IMG/VR virus record: IMGVR_UViG_3300021364_000051
Location: 1 to 42,874 of that record
Length of the DNA stretch: 42,874 nt
Source of the DNA: a virus
Direction: 5' to 3' (one strand)
Part shown: positions 6,694-14,303 of the stretch, piece after piece
Layout of the letters: every line of letters begins with the position of its first letter
Numbering within the stretch: position 1 is the first letter of the stretch
Position numbers and translations under genes: made by a program
Notes under the pieces: model-generated
Databases searched by the model: none
The model's input: only the letters and a program-made list of their open reading frames with translations
What the model was told of the DNA's origin: nothing

Positions 6694-6817
6694 GATCACT
6701 CCCGAAACTTTCGTGGAGATGAATAAGGAATTTGAAAGAGAAGGCACACGGGTCACAATCAGAGTTCCAACTCAGGAAGAGATTGACGAATGGAAGCAAT
6801 GGAGGCAGCATGACTAA
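6635..6817 (+). CDS. Small protein, 60 aa; start uncertain
   Basis: ATG 6635 gives an N-terminal DETVQKTGYKEIKITPETFVEM followed by FEREGTRVTIRVPTQEEIDEW. The second half is clearly protein-like and short phage homologues are familiar to me. A shorter version from ATG 6719 is possible. It overlaps the previous gene in a different frame and the next start by 8 bases. Confidence 0.55.
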   Translation: MTSTNGSDETVQKTGYKEIKITPETFVEMNKEFEREGTRVTIRVPTQEEIDEWKQWRQHD

Positions 6818-6983
6818 GGTTGATCCTGACAAACTCAGAGAAGAAACTAACAGGGTGATTGCTGATAACCTTGTAAAGAATATTGAAAAACTTTTAGATG
6901 GAACAGCAAGATATTACACTTGCTGTGATAAAAAAACTGAGCATAAAAAAATTGTAATTGAGTATAACCACAAGCAAAAATGA
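6810..6983 (+). CDS. Small protein, 57 aa
   Basis: ATG 6810 overlaps the previous stop. Helical N-terminus (DPDKLREETNRVIADNLVKN) followed by a vicinal cysteine pair (YYTCCDKKTEH), which could bind metal. Its stop overlaps the next ATG (ATGA at 6980). Function unknown. Confidence 0.55.
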   Translation: MTKVDPDKLREETNRVIADNLVKNIEKLLDGTARYYTCCDKKTEHKKIVIEYNHKQK

Positions 6984-7147
6984 CAGATAAAGAAAAATGG
7001 AATAGAGGATTAGATCTATTCATCGAAAGTGTTCATAAACCAGATTCTAGACTTAGGGGGTGTGCTCATAATCAAGAATGTTATCATGAACTAATGTGGG
7101 TTCGTGAAAATGTTCTTAAATATCTTGAAACTCTAAGGTATCGTTAA
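6980..7147 (+). CDS. Small protein, 55 aa
   Basis: Short gene reading ATG 6980 to TAA 7145-7147, coupled to its neighbour by ATGA. Begins MTDKEKWNRGLDLFIES and has RGCAHNQECYHELMWVRENV, with two Cys and two His (C..HNQEC.H) spaced as a possible small metal site, then a helix ending ETLRYR. Unrecognised. Last gene before a promoter at 7175. Confidence 0.55.
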   Translation: MTDKEKWNRGLDLFIESVHKPDSRLRGCAHNQECYHELMWVRENVLKYLETLRYR

Positions 7148-7174
7148 AAATTGTATCACGTTTTACAAAACACT

Positions 7175-7203
7175 TTGCATATATACTATACGAGTGCTAT
7201 AAT
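7175..7203 (+). promoter_or_regulatory. Sigma-70 type promoter
   Basis: TTGCAT 7175-7180 and TATAAT 7198-7203, spacing exactly 17. Predicted transcription start about 7210, giving a leader of about 12 bases for the gene at 7222. Confidence 0.8.
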
Positions 7204-7221
7204 GCACTTACGTTCATCCAA

Positions 7222-7422
7222 ATGCTTAGTTTACTTCTGGCTTTTACCTTAGTCCATCATCAAGACGGTTCCTCCTACGGGTGGCACATGTCGTGTGAAA
7301 GGTTCCAACAGAGAAGAGTTGAAATCCTTATGGATGACAACTTAGATCTTCGATCTAAGTATAACCTTATTGGTTATCTTAAGTCAAAGGTTAAAGGTAA
7401 ATGCGACAGTAAACTAATCTAG
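7222..7422 (+). CDS. Small exported protein, 66 aa
   Basis: Hydrophobic start MLSLLLAFTLVHHQDG resembles a short signal peptide, followed by a soluble part with two cysteines (HMSCERFQQRRVEIL and KGKCDSK) that could form a disulfide. I recall a related small protein in other cyanophages. No ribosome site is evident, in keeping with a very short leader. It is first in a run of three to four small genes under the promoter at 7175. Confidence 0.65.
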   Translation: MLSLLLAFTLVHHQDGSSYGWHMSCERFQQRRVEILMDDNLDLRSKYNLIGYLKSKVKGKCDSKLI

Positions 7423-7457
7423 GACGCAAGTAAGTCGCGGAACGGACCGTTCATCTC
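7423..7457 (+). other. Intergenic spacer with palindrome GAACGG-A-CCGTTC
   Basis: This G/C-rich 35-base spacer stands out against its AT-rich surroundings. It holds the near-palindrome GAACGGACCGTTC at about 7440-7452 and an AAGT...AAGTCGCG stretch. A second spacer at 7653-7719 also carries GGAACGG and hairpin-forming sequence. Both directly precede small genes and may be translational control elements. Confidence 0.4.
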
Positions 7458-7652
7458 ATGAAATACATTTTATTATTTTCACTTCTTTTATTTCCTACAT
7501 CTTCACTTGCAATGTCTTGTGATGATGTTAAGGAAGTATTTGCTGTTGTGAAAGAAGATCCAAACTTATCTAGCAAAGAAAAGACTCTCATTGCGATGGG
7601 TCTTTTTGCAAAGTATGGAAATTCTTGTATTTCAAGAGACGCAAACGACTGA
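7458..7652 (+). CDS. Small periplasmic protein with signal peptide, 64 aa
   Basis: MKYILLFSLLLFPTSSLA is a clear Sec signal peptide with a probable cut after SLA. The mature part of about 46 residues is helical and acidic/basic with two cysteines (MSCDDVKEVF and GNSCISRD) positioned to form one disulfide. Pattern resembles the previous gene, so the two may act together in the periplasm. Function unknown. Confidence 0.7.
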   Translation: MKYILLFSLLLFPTSSLAMSCDDVKEVFAVVKEDPNLSSKEKTLIAMGLFAKYGNSCISRDAND

Positions 7653-7719
7653 AGGAACGGGGAAACGGATCCTGCGTAAGCAGAGAAGGTTAACTTTCCA
7701 TTCTTTTAGGAGTAAACAA

Positions 7720-7884
7720 ATGAACACACTTAATCTCATTCGTAAGCAGATCAACAAAGCATCTGCACTTCATGATGCACAGATTTCTCACACTGCATAT
7801 CGTGGTGTTAATTATCAGTGCGAGCAGAAGTCTGGGGAAACTCATGGCACTTTCTGCTATAGAGGTCGTACCTACGTTAAGTGA
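7720..7884 (+). CDS. DUF4278-like protein, 54 aa
   Basis: ATG 7720 has AGGAG 7 bases upstream. The protein begins MNTLNLIRKQINKASALHD and carries SHTAYRGVNY and GTFCYRGRTYVK. The repeated YRG..Y motif is the mark of DUF4278, a small family shared by cyanobacteria and their phages. Function is not known. It is the last gene before the terminator at 7901. Confidence 0.8.
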   Translation: MNTLNLIRKQINKASALHDAQISHTAYRGVNYQCEQKSGETHGTFCYRGRTYVK

Positions 7885-7900
7885 AGAAACTAATGAGTGA

Positions 7901-7926
7901 GGACCTGCTTGACAGGTCCTTTTTTT
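7901..7926 (+). terminator. Intrinsic terminator
   Basis: GGACCTG (7901-7907) pairs perfectly with CAGGTCC (7913-7919) around CTTGA, followed by seven T. It ends the small-gene transcript that begins near 7210. Confidence 0.92.
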
Positions 7927-7937
7927 ACGCTTATAAT
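7909..7937 (+). promoter_or_regulatory. Perfect consensus promoter overlapping the terminator
   Basis: TTGACA 7909-7914 spans the terminator loop and the first bases of its 3' arm; TATAAT is at 7932-7937, 17 bases downstream. This is the third terminator/promoter fusion in the window. Transcription should start near 7944. Confidence 0.85.
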
Positions 7938-7958
7938 TAGTATAGCAGATTTTATGCG

Positions 7959-8126
7959 ATGGACAAAGAAAAACTAAAACTAATCATTAAAAACTTAGAA
8001 TCTTTGATAGACTGTTTAAAATCAGAAGTTTATTCTGAACCTGAAGCATATATGCAAAGAGATTATCCTGAAATTACAGACTATGATGAAGTTTTTATTG
8101 ATGACGATGATGGATATCCAGATTAA
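7959..8126 (+). CDS. Small acidic protein, 55 aa
   Basis: ATG 7959 to TAA 8124-8126, just downstream of the promoter at 7909-7937. Starts MDKEKLKLIIKNLESLIDCL, a likely helix, and ends with a strongly acidic tail (DEVFIDDDDGYPD). I recall a near-identical arrangement in other cyanophages. Acidic phage proteins of this size often bind host regulators or nucleic-acid enzymes, but nothing specific supports that here. Confidence 0.65.
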   Translation: MDKEKLKLIIKNLESLIDCLKSEVYSEPEAYMQRDYPEITDYDEVFIDDDDGYPD

Positions 8127-8135
8127 GAGGTAATT

Positions 8136-8324
8136 ATGTACGAAGAATTAAATTGCTTTGAAGAGGCATTAAAACATTTTGGTACTAGGGTAGAGATGAT
8201 CACTGCCATGGAGATGGGAAGAAAGATTAGTCCAGAAGATGCCTACCAAATGATTAAAAACGAACTGAAAGATCTTAAGAAAGTTCGTAAAGAATATAAA
8301 GAAAAGGGGTGTGAGGGATGTTAA
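8136..8324 (+). CDS. Small helical protein, 62 aa
   Basis: AGAGG lies about 6 bases before ATG 8136. Contains LNCFEEALKHFGTRVEMITA, then ISPEDAYQMIKNELKDLKK, two amphipathic helices, and a C-terminal KGCEGC cysteine pair. I recall this family in cyanophages without function. The next gene begins directly after its stop. Confidence 0.65.
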   Translation: MYEELNCFEEALKHFGTRVEMITAMEMGRKISPEDAYQMIKNELKDLKKVRKEYKEKGCEGC

Positions 8325-8750
8325 GTGGTGCATAAATTATGTGGAACTCATTCTGCTGGGTTTAGTGAGGATTATGGTGATTGGAGAATAAATCCATCAT
8401 TTAAAATGATTCTAGATTTGGATGACATTAAACATTTACTAAATGATGACAGAATTCAAATAATCGAGCACAAAGATATTGGGTGGAAAGGAAGACATTT
8501 GGATGGAATGAGCTCTGGTCCTGAATGTATATGTTGTGATGGTGAGAGATATCGAGATTGTGACCCAAGATTTCCTGGTATAATTGTTGATGGTGCTCCA
8601 AATCCCTATAATAAAAGATATCGAATGATTGATGGGAAGCATAGGATTTCAAAACTATGTAATACGGGTGTCAAGAAAAGTCCATTTTATGTTTTAGATT
8701 ACAAAGAAGTTAAACCATTTTTTGAAATAGATCGAAGAGAATATGAATAA
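8325..8750 (+). CDS. ParB/Srx-like fold protein with cysteine cluster
   Basis: A 141-residue protein starting at GTG 8325 (or GTG 8328), after GAGGG. Near the end it has RYRMIDGKHRISKLCNTG, which matches the DGxHR motif of ParB/sulfiredoxin-like domains. At about residues 65-77 a cysteine cluster (CICCDGERYRDC) could bind metal. The N-terminus (INPSFKMILDLDDIKHLL) fits the first strand of such a domain. ParB-like domains bind or cut DNA, or use nucleotides; which applies here is unknown. It overlaps thyX by 8 bases. Confidence 0.6.
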   Translation: MVHKLCGTHSAGFSEDYGDWRINPSFKMILDLDDIKHLLNDDRIQIIEHKDIGWKGRHLDGMSSGPECICCDGERYRDCDPRFPGIIVDGAPNPYNKRYRMIDGKHRISKLCNTGVKKSPFYVLDYKEVKPFFEIDRREYE

Positions 8751-9411
8751 ATCCAAACTAATCTCTGTTACTCCTGATGCTGAGAAGCATATGGCATACT
8801 GTGCTAGGGTAAGTAATCCTTTAAACCAAACCAATGAAAAAATTTCTGGTCTTTTAAAATATTGTATCAAGCATCAGCACTGGAGCATCTTTGAGCAAGC
8901 ATTTATGACTCTTGAGATCGAAACTACTAGAGGAATAGCAGCTCAAATACTTCGACATAGAAGTTTCACATATCAAGAATTTTCACAAAGGTATGCCGAT
9001 TCATCTTTACTTAGTGATGCAATTCCTCTACCAGAACTTCGTCGTCAAGATACAAAAAATCGTCAAAATAGTATCGATGATATTGATGAATTTACAAAGC
9101 AAAGGTTTGAAATATTAATGCGTCGTTATTTTGATGAAGGTATGGATCTTTATCGAGAAATGCTTGATGTTGGAATTGCAAAAGAATGTGCTCGATTTGT
9201 GCTTCCTCTTGCTGTACCTACCAGACTTTATATGACTGGTTCTGTAAGATCATGGATCCATTACATTGATCTGAGGACTGCTAACGGTACACAGAAGGAG
9301 CATATGGATATTGCAGAATCTGCAAAGTGTATTTTCTGCTGCCAGTTTCCGACCATTGCAGAGGCACTAGAGTGGAATAGATCTGAAGATTGCCCAGATT
9401 GTCCTGATTAA
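8743..9411 (+). CDS. thyX: FAD-dependent thymidylate synthase ThyX
   Basis: A 222-residue flavin-dependent thymidylate synthase that makes dTMP from dUMP using methylene-tetrahydrofolate, FAD and NADPH. The signature RHRX7S is present as RHRSFTYQEFS (about residues 72-82), followed by QRYAD. HWSIFEQAFMTLEIETTRG and LPLAVPTRLYMTGSVRSWIHY are also typical. Length is close to the family norm and it appears intact. In cyanophages ThyX supports genome replication; here it lies immediately upstream of the carbamoyltransferase cluster, 45 bases away. The C-terminus has an unusual Cys/Asp-rich tail (SEDCPDCPD). Confidence 0.93.
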   Translation: MNKSKLISVTPDAEKHMAYCARVSNPLNQTNEKISGLLKYCIKHQHWSIFEQAFMTLEIETTRGIAAQILRHRSFTYQEFSQRYADSSLLSDAIPLPELRRQDTKNRQNSIDDIDEFTKQRFEILMRRYFDEGMDLYREMLDVGIAKECARFVLPLAVPTRLYMTGSVRSWIHYIDLRTANGTQKEHMDIAESAKCIFCCQFPTIAEALEWNRSEDCPDCPD

Positions 9412-9427
9412 CCTTCTATCATGTTAG

Positions 9428-9435
9428 AATAAATA
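9428..9435 (+). promoter_or_regulatory. Possible late promoter before carbamoyltransferase cluster
   Basis: AATAAATA 22 bases ahead of ATG 9457 matches the T4-like late box NATAAATA. It is the only promoter-like element I see in the 45-base gap after thyX. If used, the carbamoyltransferase genes would be late genes. Confidence 0.45.
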
Positions 9436-9456
9436 TTACATACAAAAAGTTTTAGT

Positions 9457-10026
9457 ATGAAAGTCATAAGAAATATAACTTATGAAAAAGTTGCAAATCT
9501 TATATACTCCAATAAAATTGTTGCAATTTTTCAGGGAAATGATGAGGGTGGTCCTAGAGCTTTAGGTAATAGGTCCATTCTCTTTAATCCTATTCACTAT
9601 TCAATGCTTCATAAGGTAAACGAAGTAAAATTAAGAGAATGGTATAGACCTTTTGCAGGATCTATTTTACTTGATGATTTTGAAGATTGGTTTATAAATG
9701 GATCAATAAAAGAATCTCCCTTTATGACTTTTGCAATAGAACTTAAACCAGAAAAGATTGCCAAAATACCTGCAATAGTTCATATGAATAAAACTTGCAG
9801 AGTACAGACAGTAACTCAAGAACAAAATAAGCATTATTATAATCTTATTTCTGCTTTCAAAAAAGTTAGTGGAGTTCCTATCATTGGGAATACATCTTTC
9901 AATTTAGCAAGACAACCAATTGTTCATTCAATTAGAGATGCTTTAGAGACTTTTGATGTATCAAATATTGATTATTTGTATCTTCCAGAAAAAGCATGTT
10001 TAATTCAATCAGAAGTTGGAGAATAA
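9457..10026 (+). CDS. Stand-alone C-terminal (YrdC-like) domain of carbamoyltransferase, copy 1
   Basis: A 189-residue protein equal to the C-terminal domain of NodU/CmcH/TobZ O-carbamoyltransferases. Signature GPRALGNRSILFNP is at about residues 30-43, then LREWYRPFAGSIL, ESPFMTFAI, TCRVQTVTQ and GNTSFNLARQPIV. In TobZ this YrdC-like half makes carbamoyladenylate from ATP and carbamoyl phosphate and passes it to the N-terminal Kae1-like half. Here the halves are separate genes and the order is reversed, with the C half first. It ends 4 bases before the next start. All the family motifs appear, so it is probably active with a partner from 10031, 11293 or 13064. Confidence 0.88.
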   Translation: MKVIRNITYEKVANLIYSNKIVAIFQGNDEGGPRALGNRSILFNPIHYSMLHKVNEVKLREWYRPFAGSILLDDFEDWFINGSIKESPFMTFAIELKPEKIAKIPAIVHMNKTCRVQTVTQEQNKHYYNLISAFKKVSGVPIIGNTSFNLARQPIVHSIRDALETFDVSNIDYLYLPEKACLIQSEVGE

Positions 10027-10030
10027 TAAA

Positions 10031-11278
10031 ATGTATATTTTAGGTATTAATATATCTCATGATTCATCATGCTGTCTTTTAAAGGATGGTGAACTTATTT
10101 GGTTTAGTGAAGATGAGAGATTATTTCGAGAAAAAAATGACAATCGATATGAAGATGAAGTATCGCACTATTATGATTTTAAAGAAATTAAAACTGCAAA
10201 ATTTCTTCACTGCGATAATATAAAAAAATATACACACAATATTGATTATGTTGTTTTTGCATCTTTTGGTAGGCATTATCCTCTAGATGACAATATTATA
10301 ATGCAGTCCATTATTAAAAAATTGGGTGAGGAACGTATTGATTTTACTTCGGCATTATTTTTCCCAGAAAAACATCACATATATCACGCTGCTAATGCAT
10401 TTTATGCATCAGGATTTGATGATGCAGTTGCATTGATAATGGATGGTGGTGGAGCGTATGATCCACAATACAGAGAAAAAATTACCTCCAATAAATGTAA
10501 GTTTCCTTTCAGAGAAGTGGAAACTATATACGATTGTTCATATAATACTTCTGAATTTAAGAAAGTATTTCAATTAAATTCTATGTTAGATGAACTTCCA
10601 GATGAAGATTTTGATAATTATCAAGACTTTTTTTGGAAGAGAGATTGGAATGAATATTACTCTAGGTCTGACAGTGCTGGAAACTTGTTTGCTTCAGCAA
10701 CTAATATTCTTAATATGAATTATAATGACCAGGGAAAAGTTATGGGATTATCTGGTCATAGACTTTCAGATTCAGAATTTGGATTTAATCCTGAAGTTAA
10801 TGTTATTAATGACGGAGAGAAAAAAACATTTGATCCTTCAGAGTTTATTTTGACAGCAGATTGGTACTATGAAAAAGATGGTATATCTCTTTCAAAACCA
10901 TTGGTTATGAATTTTATTGATGACTTTCTTGATAGAAATGAAATAGATTTAGATCTTAAAGAAAATACATGGGATTTTTATGTGTGTGCTGAGATTGCAT
11001 ACAAATTACAAGTAGAAACATTTAAACACACATGCACTTTAATTGAAAAGGCAATAAAACTGACTGGTAAAAAGAAAATTGTTCTCTCCGGAGGATATTT
11101 TTTAAATTGTGTTAATAACTATAAGTATACTCGAAAGTTCCCAGAATTAGAATTTTTTGTCGATCCAATTCCACATGATGCTGGTACTGCAATCGGTGCT
11201 GCCAAATATGTCTGGTATGGTTTAACTAAAAGTAAAGATAAAAATCCACTTAAAAATTTATACATAGGACTATCATAA
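10031..11278 (+). CDS. Stand-alone N-terminal (Kae1-like) domain of carbamoyltransferase, copy 1
   Basis: A 415-residue ASKHA-fold half of a NodU/TobZ-type carbamoyltransferase. Motifs are ILGINISHDSSCCLLKDG at the start, SEDERLFREK, the metal-binding EKHHIYHAANAF (about residue 114), VALIMDGGGAYD, GKVMGLSGHRL, and the sugar/nucleotide-binding VLSGGYFLNC with DPIPHDAGTAIGAA near the end. The C-terminal catalytic half is missing and encoded by the preceding gene. I use ATG 10031, preceded by GGAG at 9 bases. It is the most divergent of the three N halves (GGYFLN rather than GGVALN), so it may accept a different substrate. Confidence 0.88.
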   Translation: MYILGINISHDSSCCLLKDGELIWFSEDERLFREKNDNRYEDEVSHYYDFKEIKTAKFLHCDNIKKYTHNIDYVVFASFGRHYPLDDNIIMQSIIKKLGEERIDFTSALFFPEKHHIYHAANAFYASGFDDAVALIMDGGGAYDPQYREKITSNKCKFPFREVETIYDCSYNTSEFKKVFQLNSMLDELPDEDFDNYQDFFWKRDWNEYYSRSDSAGNLFASATNILNMNYNDQGKVMGLSGHRLSDSEFGFNPEVNVINDGEKKTFDPSEFILTADWYYEKDGISLSKPLVMNFIDDFLDRNEIDLDLKENTWDFYVCAEIAYKLQVETFKHTCTLIEKAIKLTGKKKIVLSGGYFLNCVNNYKYTRKFPELEFFVDPIPHDAGTAIGAAKYVWYGLTKSKDKNPLKNLYIGLS

Positions 11279-11292
11279 AAAAGTAATTCATA

Positions 11293-12504
11293 ATGAATAT
11301 TGCTGCAATTTCTTTAACTAATCATGATTGCTCTCTTTGTATACTAAAAGATGATGAAGTTTATGAAAATATTTTAGAAGAAAGATTATCAACTCTCAAA
11401 AAAGATGGGAAATTTTTTTTCCTATCAGAAAGACTTAGTAAATTTGAACAAGAATATGGTTTAGATAAAATTTATATTGGAAATATTGGTGGTGAAGATG
11501 TAAAATTAATTGAGTTATATCTGGAGAAATATAATATAAATTGTCCGGTTGAATATAATTTTGATGAGCATCATCTTTACCACGCATCTAGTGCATATTA
11601 TTTTTCTGGATTTGATGAATGTATGTGTTTAGTTATGGATGGTTGGGGAGCTCAACATAAACTGGAAGATATTTTTTATATTATTGATGAGTTAAATGAT
11701 TCTAATGCAGATGAACTGCAATCATTTTCAGAAACTAATTTTTCAGAAACGACTAGTGTTTACTTAGTGAAAGATAGTAATTTTGAAATAGTTTATAGAA
11801 ACTATCTTATGAGTCCATCATATACTTTTATGAGTGATGATTTCAAAAACTATCATTCAATAATTGTTGATAGTGATATGATTGATGTTAATACTTTCTT
11901 AGATATTGGCATGATGTATGGTAGGACTACCGAGCATTTAGGATTTGATAATACTGATGGTGGGAAAACAATGGGCCTTGCTGCTTATGGTAAAGAAGAT
12001 CCAGAACTACCATCATTTTTGAATGATACTAAATTATTTGCAAATTCTAATATATTCTCTTATCTATTTTTTAATTGGACATATCATCCACATTTATCAC
12101 ATAATGATGATTTACAAAGAAAAGCAAATATTGCATATAAATTACAAAGGTCTGTTGAAGATGCTATTGTTCTTAGAGTTGGTAAAATTTTAGAAAAATA
12201 TCCAGATACAAAAAACCTTGCTTTTTCTGGTGGTGTTGCATTAAATATTTGTGCTAATTCTGCAATCAAAAAAGCATATCCAGATTTAAATCTTTTCATT
12301 GACCCAATAGCATCAGATGCATGTCAAGCATATGGGATAGCAAAATTTTATTCTAATGTGGATAGAAAGAATATAAAAAATAAACCATTAGAAACAATAT
12401 ACATGGGTCCAAAATATGATTTGAAAATGAAAAAAATAGAAATTGAAATTGCTGTTGCAAAAGAAAACAAAAAAAGGTATAATAGTATCAAAGGAAAAGT
12501 ATAA
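11293..12504 (+). CDS. Stand-alone N-terminal domain of carbamoyltransferase, copy 2
   Basis: A 403-residue N half. It shows NHDCSLCILKDDEV, LEERLSTLKKDGKFF, the metal site DEHHLYHASSAYYFSGF, CLVMDGWGAQ, TMGLAAYGKED and FSGGVALNICANSAI, ending in DPIASDACQAYG. It is plainly closer to the third N half than to the first: both share GWG after the DG motif and GGVALNICANS. It stops 2 bases before the second C half, a natural N-C pair. In the known enzymes this domain binds the acceptor hydroxyl and receives carbamoyl from carbamoyladenylate. The acceptor here is unknown. Confidence 0.88.
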   Translation: MNIAAISLTNHDCSLCILKDDEVYENILEERLSTLKKDGKFFFLSERLSKFEQEYGLDKIYIGNIGGEDVKLIELYLEKYNINCPVEYNFDEHHLYHASSAYYFSGFDECMCLVMDGWGAQHKLEDIFYIIDELNDSNADELQSFSETNFSETTSVYLVKDSNFEIVYRNYLMSPSYTFMSDDFKNYHSIIVDSDMIDVNTFLDIGMMYGRTTEHLGFDNTDGGKTMGLAAYGKEDPELPSFLNDTKLFANSNIFSYLFFNWTYHPHLSHNDDLQRKANIAYKLQRSVEDAIVLRVGKILEKYPDTKNLAFSGGVALNICANSAIKKAYPDLNLFIDPIASDACQAYGIAKFYSNVDRKNIKNKPLETIYMGPKYDLKMKKIEIEIAVAKENKKRYNSIKGKV

Positions 12505-12506
12505 CT

Positions 12507-13067
12507 ATGCTCAATATAAAATATGACATATCATATGAAAATGTTGTTGAACGTATACTTGATAGAAAAATAGGTGCTATTCATCAAGGAAGATCTGAGG
12601 TGGGACCAAGAGCTCTCGGAAATAGATCTATTATCTTTGATCCAAGACTTCCTAATGGGAAAGATATAGTTAACACTGTAAAGAAAAGAGAAAAGTTCAG
12701 ACCATTTGCTGGATCTGTTCTGGAAGAAAATGCTCATGAGTGGTTTGATATGATTGGTTTAGAAAGGTCACCTTTCATGACATTTAATTTGAAAGTAAAT
12801 CCAAACAAGAGGAAATATATTCCAGCAATTACACATGTCGATGGTACGTGCAGAATTCAAACAGTTAATCAAAAAGATAATCCAAATTATTACAATCTGA
12901 TTAAAGAGTTTTATAAACAAACCAAAGTTCCGATGATATTAAACACATCATTTAATCTTTCGGGACAAGCAATCGTTGAAGATGTAAAGCAAGCTATCAA
13001 CACATTGAGTAATTCAAATATGGACTATGTTTATTTTGCAGATGTAAATATGTTAGTTGAAAAATGA
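12507..13067 (+). CDS. Stand-alone C-terminal domain of carbamoyltransferase, copy 2
   Basis: A 186-residue YrdC-like half with SEVGPRALGNRSIIFDP (about residues 28-44), KKREKFRPFAGSVL, RSPFMTFNL, HVDGTCRIQTV and LNTSFNLSGQAIVED. It is closer to the family consensus than copy 1. Expected to form carbamoyladenylate. It begins 3 bases after the second N half and overlaps the third by 4 bases (ATGA), so it is translated between two possible partners and may serve both. Confidence 0.88.
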   Translation: MLNIKYDISYENVVERILDRKIGAIHQGRSEVGPRALGNRSIIFDPRLPNGKDIVNTVKKREKFRPFAGSVLEENAHEWFDMIGLERSPFMTFNLKVNPNKRKYIPAITHVDGTCRIQTVNQKDNPNYYNLIKEFYKQTKVPMILNTSFNLSGQAIVEDVKQAINTLSNSNMDYVYFADVNMLVEK

Positions 13068-14284
13068 ATATTATATCTGTATCTTTTAATGGACATGATT
13101 CCGGTATCACATTTCTCGTTGGCGGAAAACATTATAAGACTGTTTTAGAGGAACGTTTAACTACAGTCAAGCAAGATCAAACATTATTTTCAGTTTTTGA
13201 ACATGTTAAGAGTTTTAGTGAAGATTATGATGTAGATAAAATTATCATTGTAAACGGGGATGAATCTAATTTTGATTTTATTGATCAATTACTTTCAAAA
13301 TTTAAATTAAAGAATAAAAAGATTGATATACAATATGAATCTAATGAGCATCATCTTTATCATGCAGCATCTGGATTTTATTCTTCTGGGTTTGATGAAG
13401 CAGTGTGTTTAGTTATGGATGGTTGGGGATCTGATATAAGATTTATTCACCTTCTAGAAATGATTGGAATTGACCAAGAATTATCTCAAGATGATTTGGA
13501 TCATGTATCTGAATTTATGCAATGGAAGTTTATGGAAACAACATCAGTTTATGATGTTTCATATCCAAATAATTTTAAAATAATGTTTAAAAATTATTTG
13601 AGACCTCATCCACCACCAGAAGCATTTATTGAAGATCATGATGTATTTCCATATAAAATATTAAAAGAAATTCAGAATAGTTCATTAGTATCTTGTAATT
13701 CAAATTATGATATTGGAATGCTATATTGTTTAATTAGTGGGCACTTATTTGAACATAATGAGCAGTGTGGAAAAGTAATGGGACTTTCTGGATATGGAAA
13801 ACCTAATAATGAATTGCCAGAGTTCATCATAAAGAATGGACTTGTTGATATGAATTTTGCATTTAGTGATAGGTGTGTTAATACTATAAATTTCCCATCG
13901 ATGGAGCATAATGATGATTTTCAAAAACGATCTGATATTGCATATAAAGTTCAAAAACATACTGAAGATATCTTTAGGATGAAAATAAAAGGTATCATTG
14001 ATATGAAACCTGATGTTAAAAACATTGTTCTTTCTGGTGGTGTTGCATTAAATATTTGTGCAAACTCTATAATTCAGGAAGAATTTCCTAACATTAATTT
14101 TTACATTGATCCTATAGCATCTGATGGATGTCAATCATACGGAGCAGCAAAATATTATTATCATAAAGATACTGAATCAATGTCTAAAGATCCAATGCAT
14201 ACAACATACTATGGAATTCATCAACCAAATTCAATTATCTTAAAAAAGCAGATTGAATTGGAGGTTGCTAAACACAATAAATAA
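13064..14284 (+). CDS. Stand-alone N-terminal domain of carbamoyltransferase, copy 3
   Basis: A 406-residue N half, a close paralogue of the 11293 gene. Motifs: FNGHDSGITFLVGG, LEERLTTVKQDQ, metal site NEHHLYHAASGFYSSGF, CLVMDGWGSD, GKVMGLSGYGKP, VLSGGVALNICANS and DPIASDGCQSYGAA. The pair arose by tandem duplication; divergence is largest in the central insert (about residues 140-220), which in this family lies near the acceptor site. No C half follows, so it must share one. It ends the cluster; a late-type box overlaps its stop. Confidence 0.88.
   Translation: MNIISVSFNGHDSGITFLVGGKHYKTVLEERLTTVKQDQTLFSVFEHVKSFSEDYDVDKIIIVNGDESNFDFIDQLLSKFKLKNKKIDIQYESNEHHLYHAASGFYSSGFDEAVCLVMDGWGSDIRFIHLLEMIGIDQELSQDDLDHVSEFMQWKFMETTSVYDVSYPNNFKIMFKNYLRPHPPPEAFIEDHDVFPYKILKEIQNSSLVSCNSNYDIGMLYCLISGHLFEHNEQCGKVMGLSGYGKPNNELPEFIIKNGLVDMNFAFSDRCVNTINFPSMEHNDDFQKRSDIAYKVQKHTEDIFRMKIKGIIDMKPDVKNIVLSGGVALNICANSIIQEEFPNINFYIDPIASDGCQSYGAAKYYYHKDTESMSKDPMHTTYYGIHQPNSIILKKQIELEVAKHNK
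14276..14283 (+). promoter_or_regulatory. Possible late promoter motif
   Basis: AATAAATA overlapping the stop of the last carbamoyltransferase gene and 21 bases before ATG 14304. It matches the late box but AT-rich composition makes chance matches common. Confidence 0.3.
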
Positions 14285-14303
14285 ACCACATTCTGAGATA
14301 ATT

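Noticed and set aside
9457-14284. Carbamoyltransferase genes as frameshifted remnants
   Set aside because: Each gene has its own start, a suitable spacing or ATGA overlap, full-length domain and intact motifs; the C-before-N order cannot come from one frameshift.
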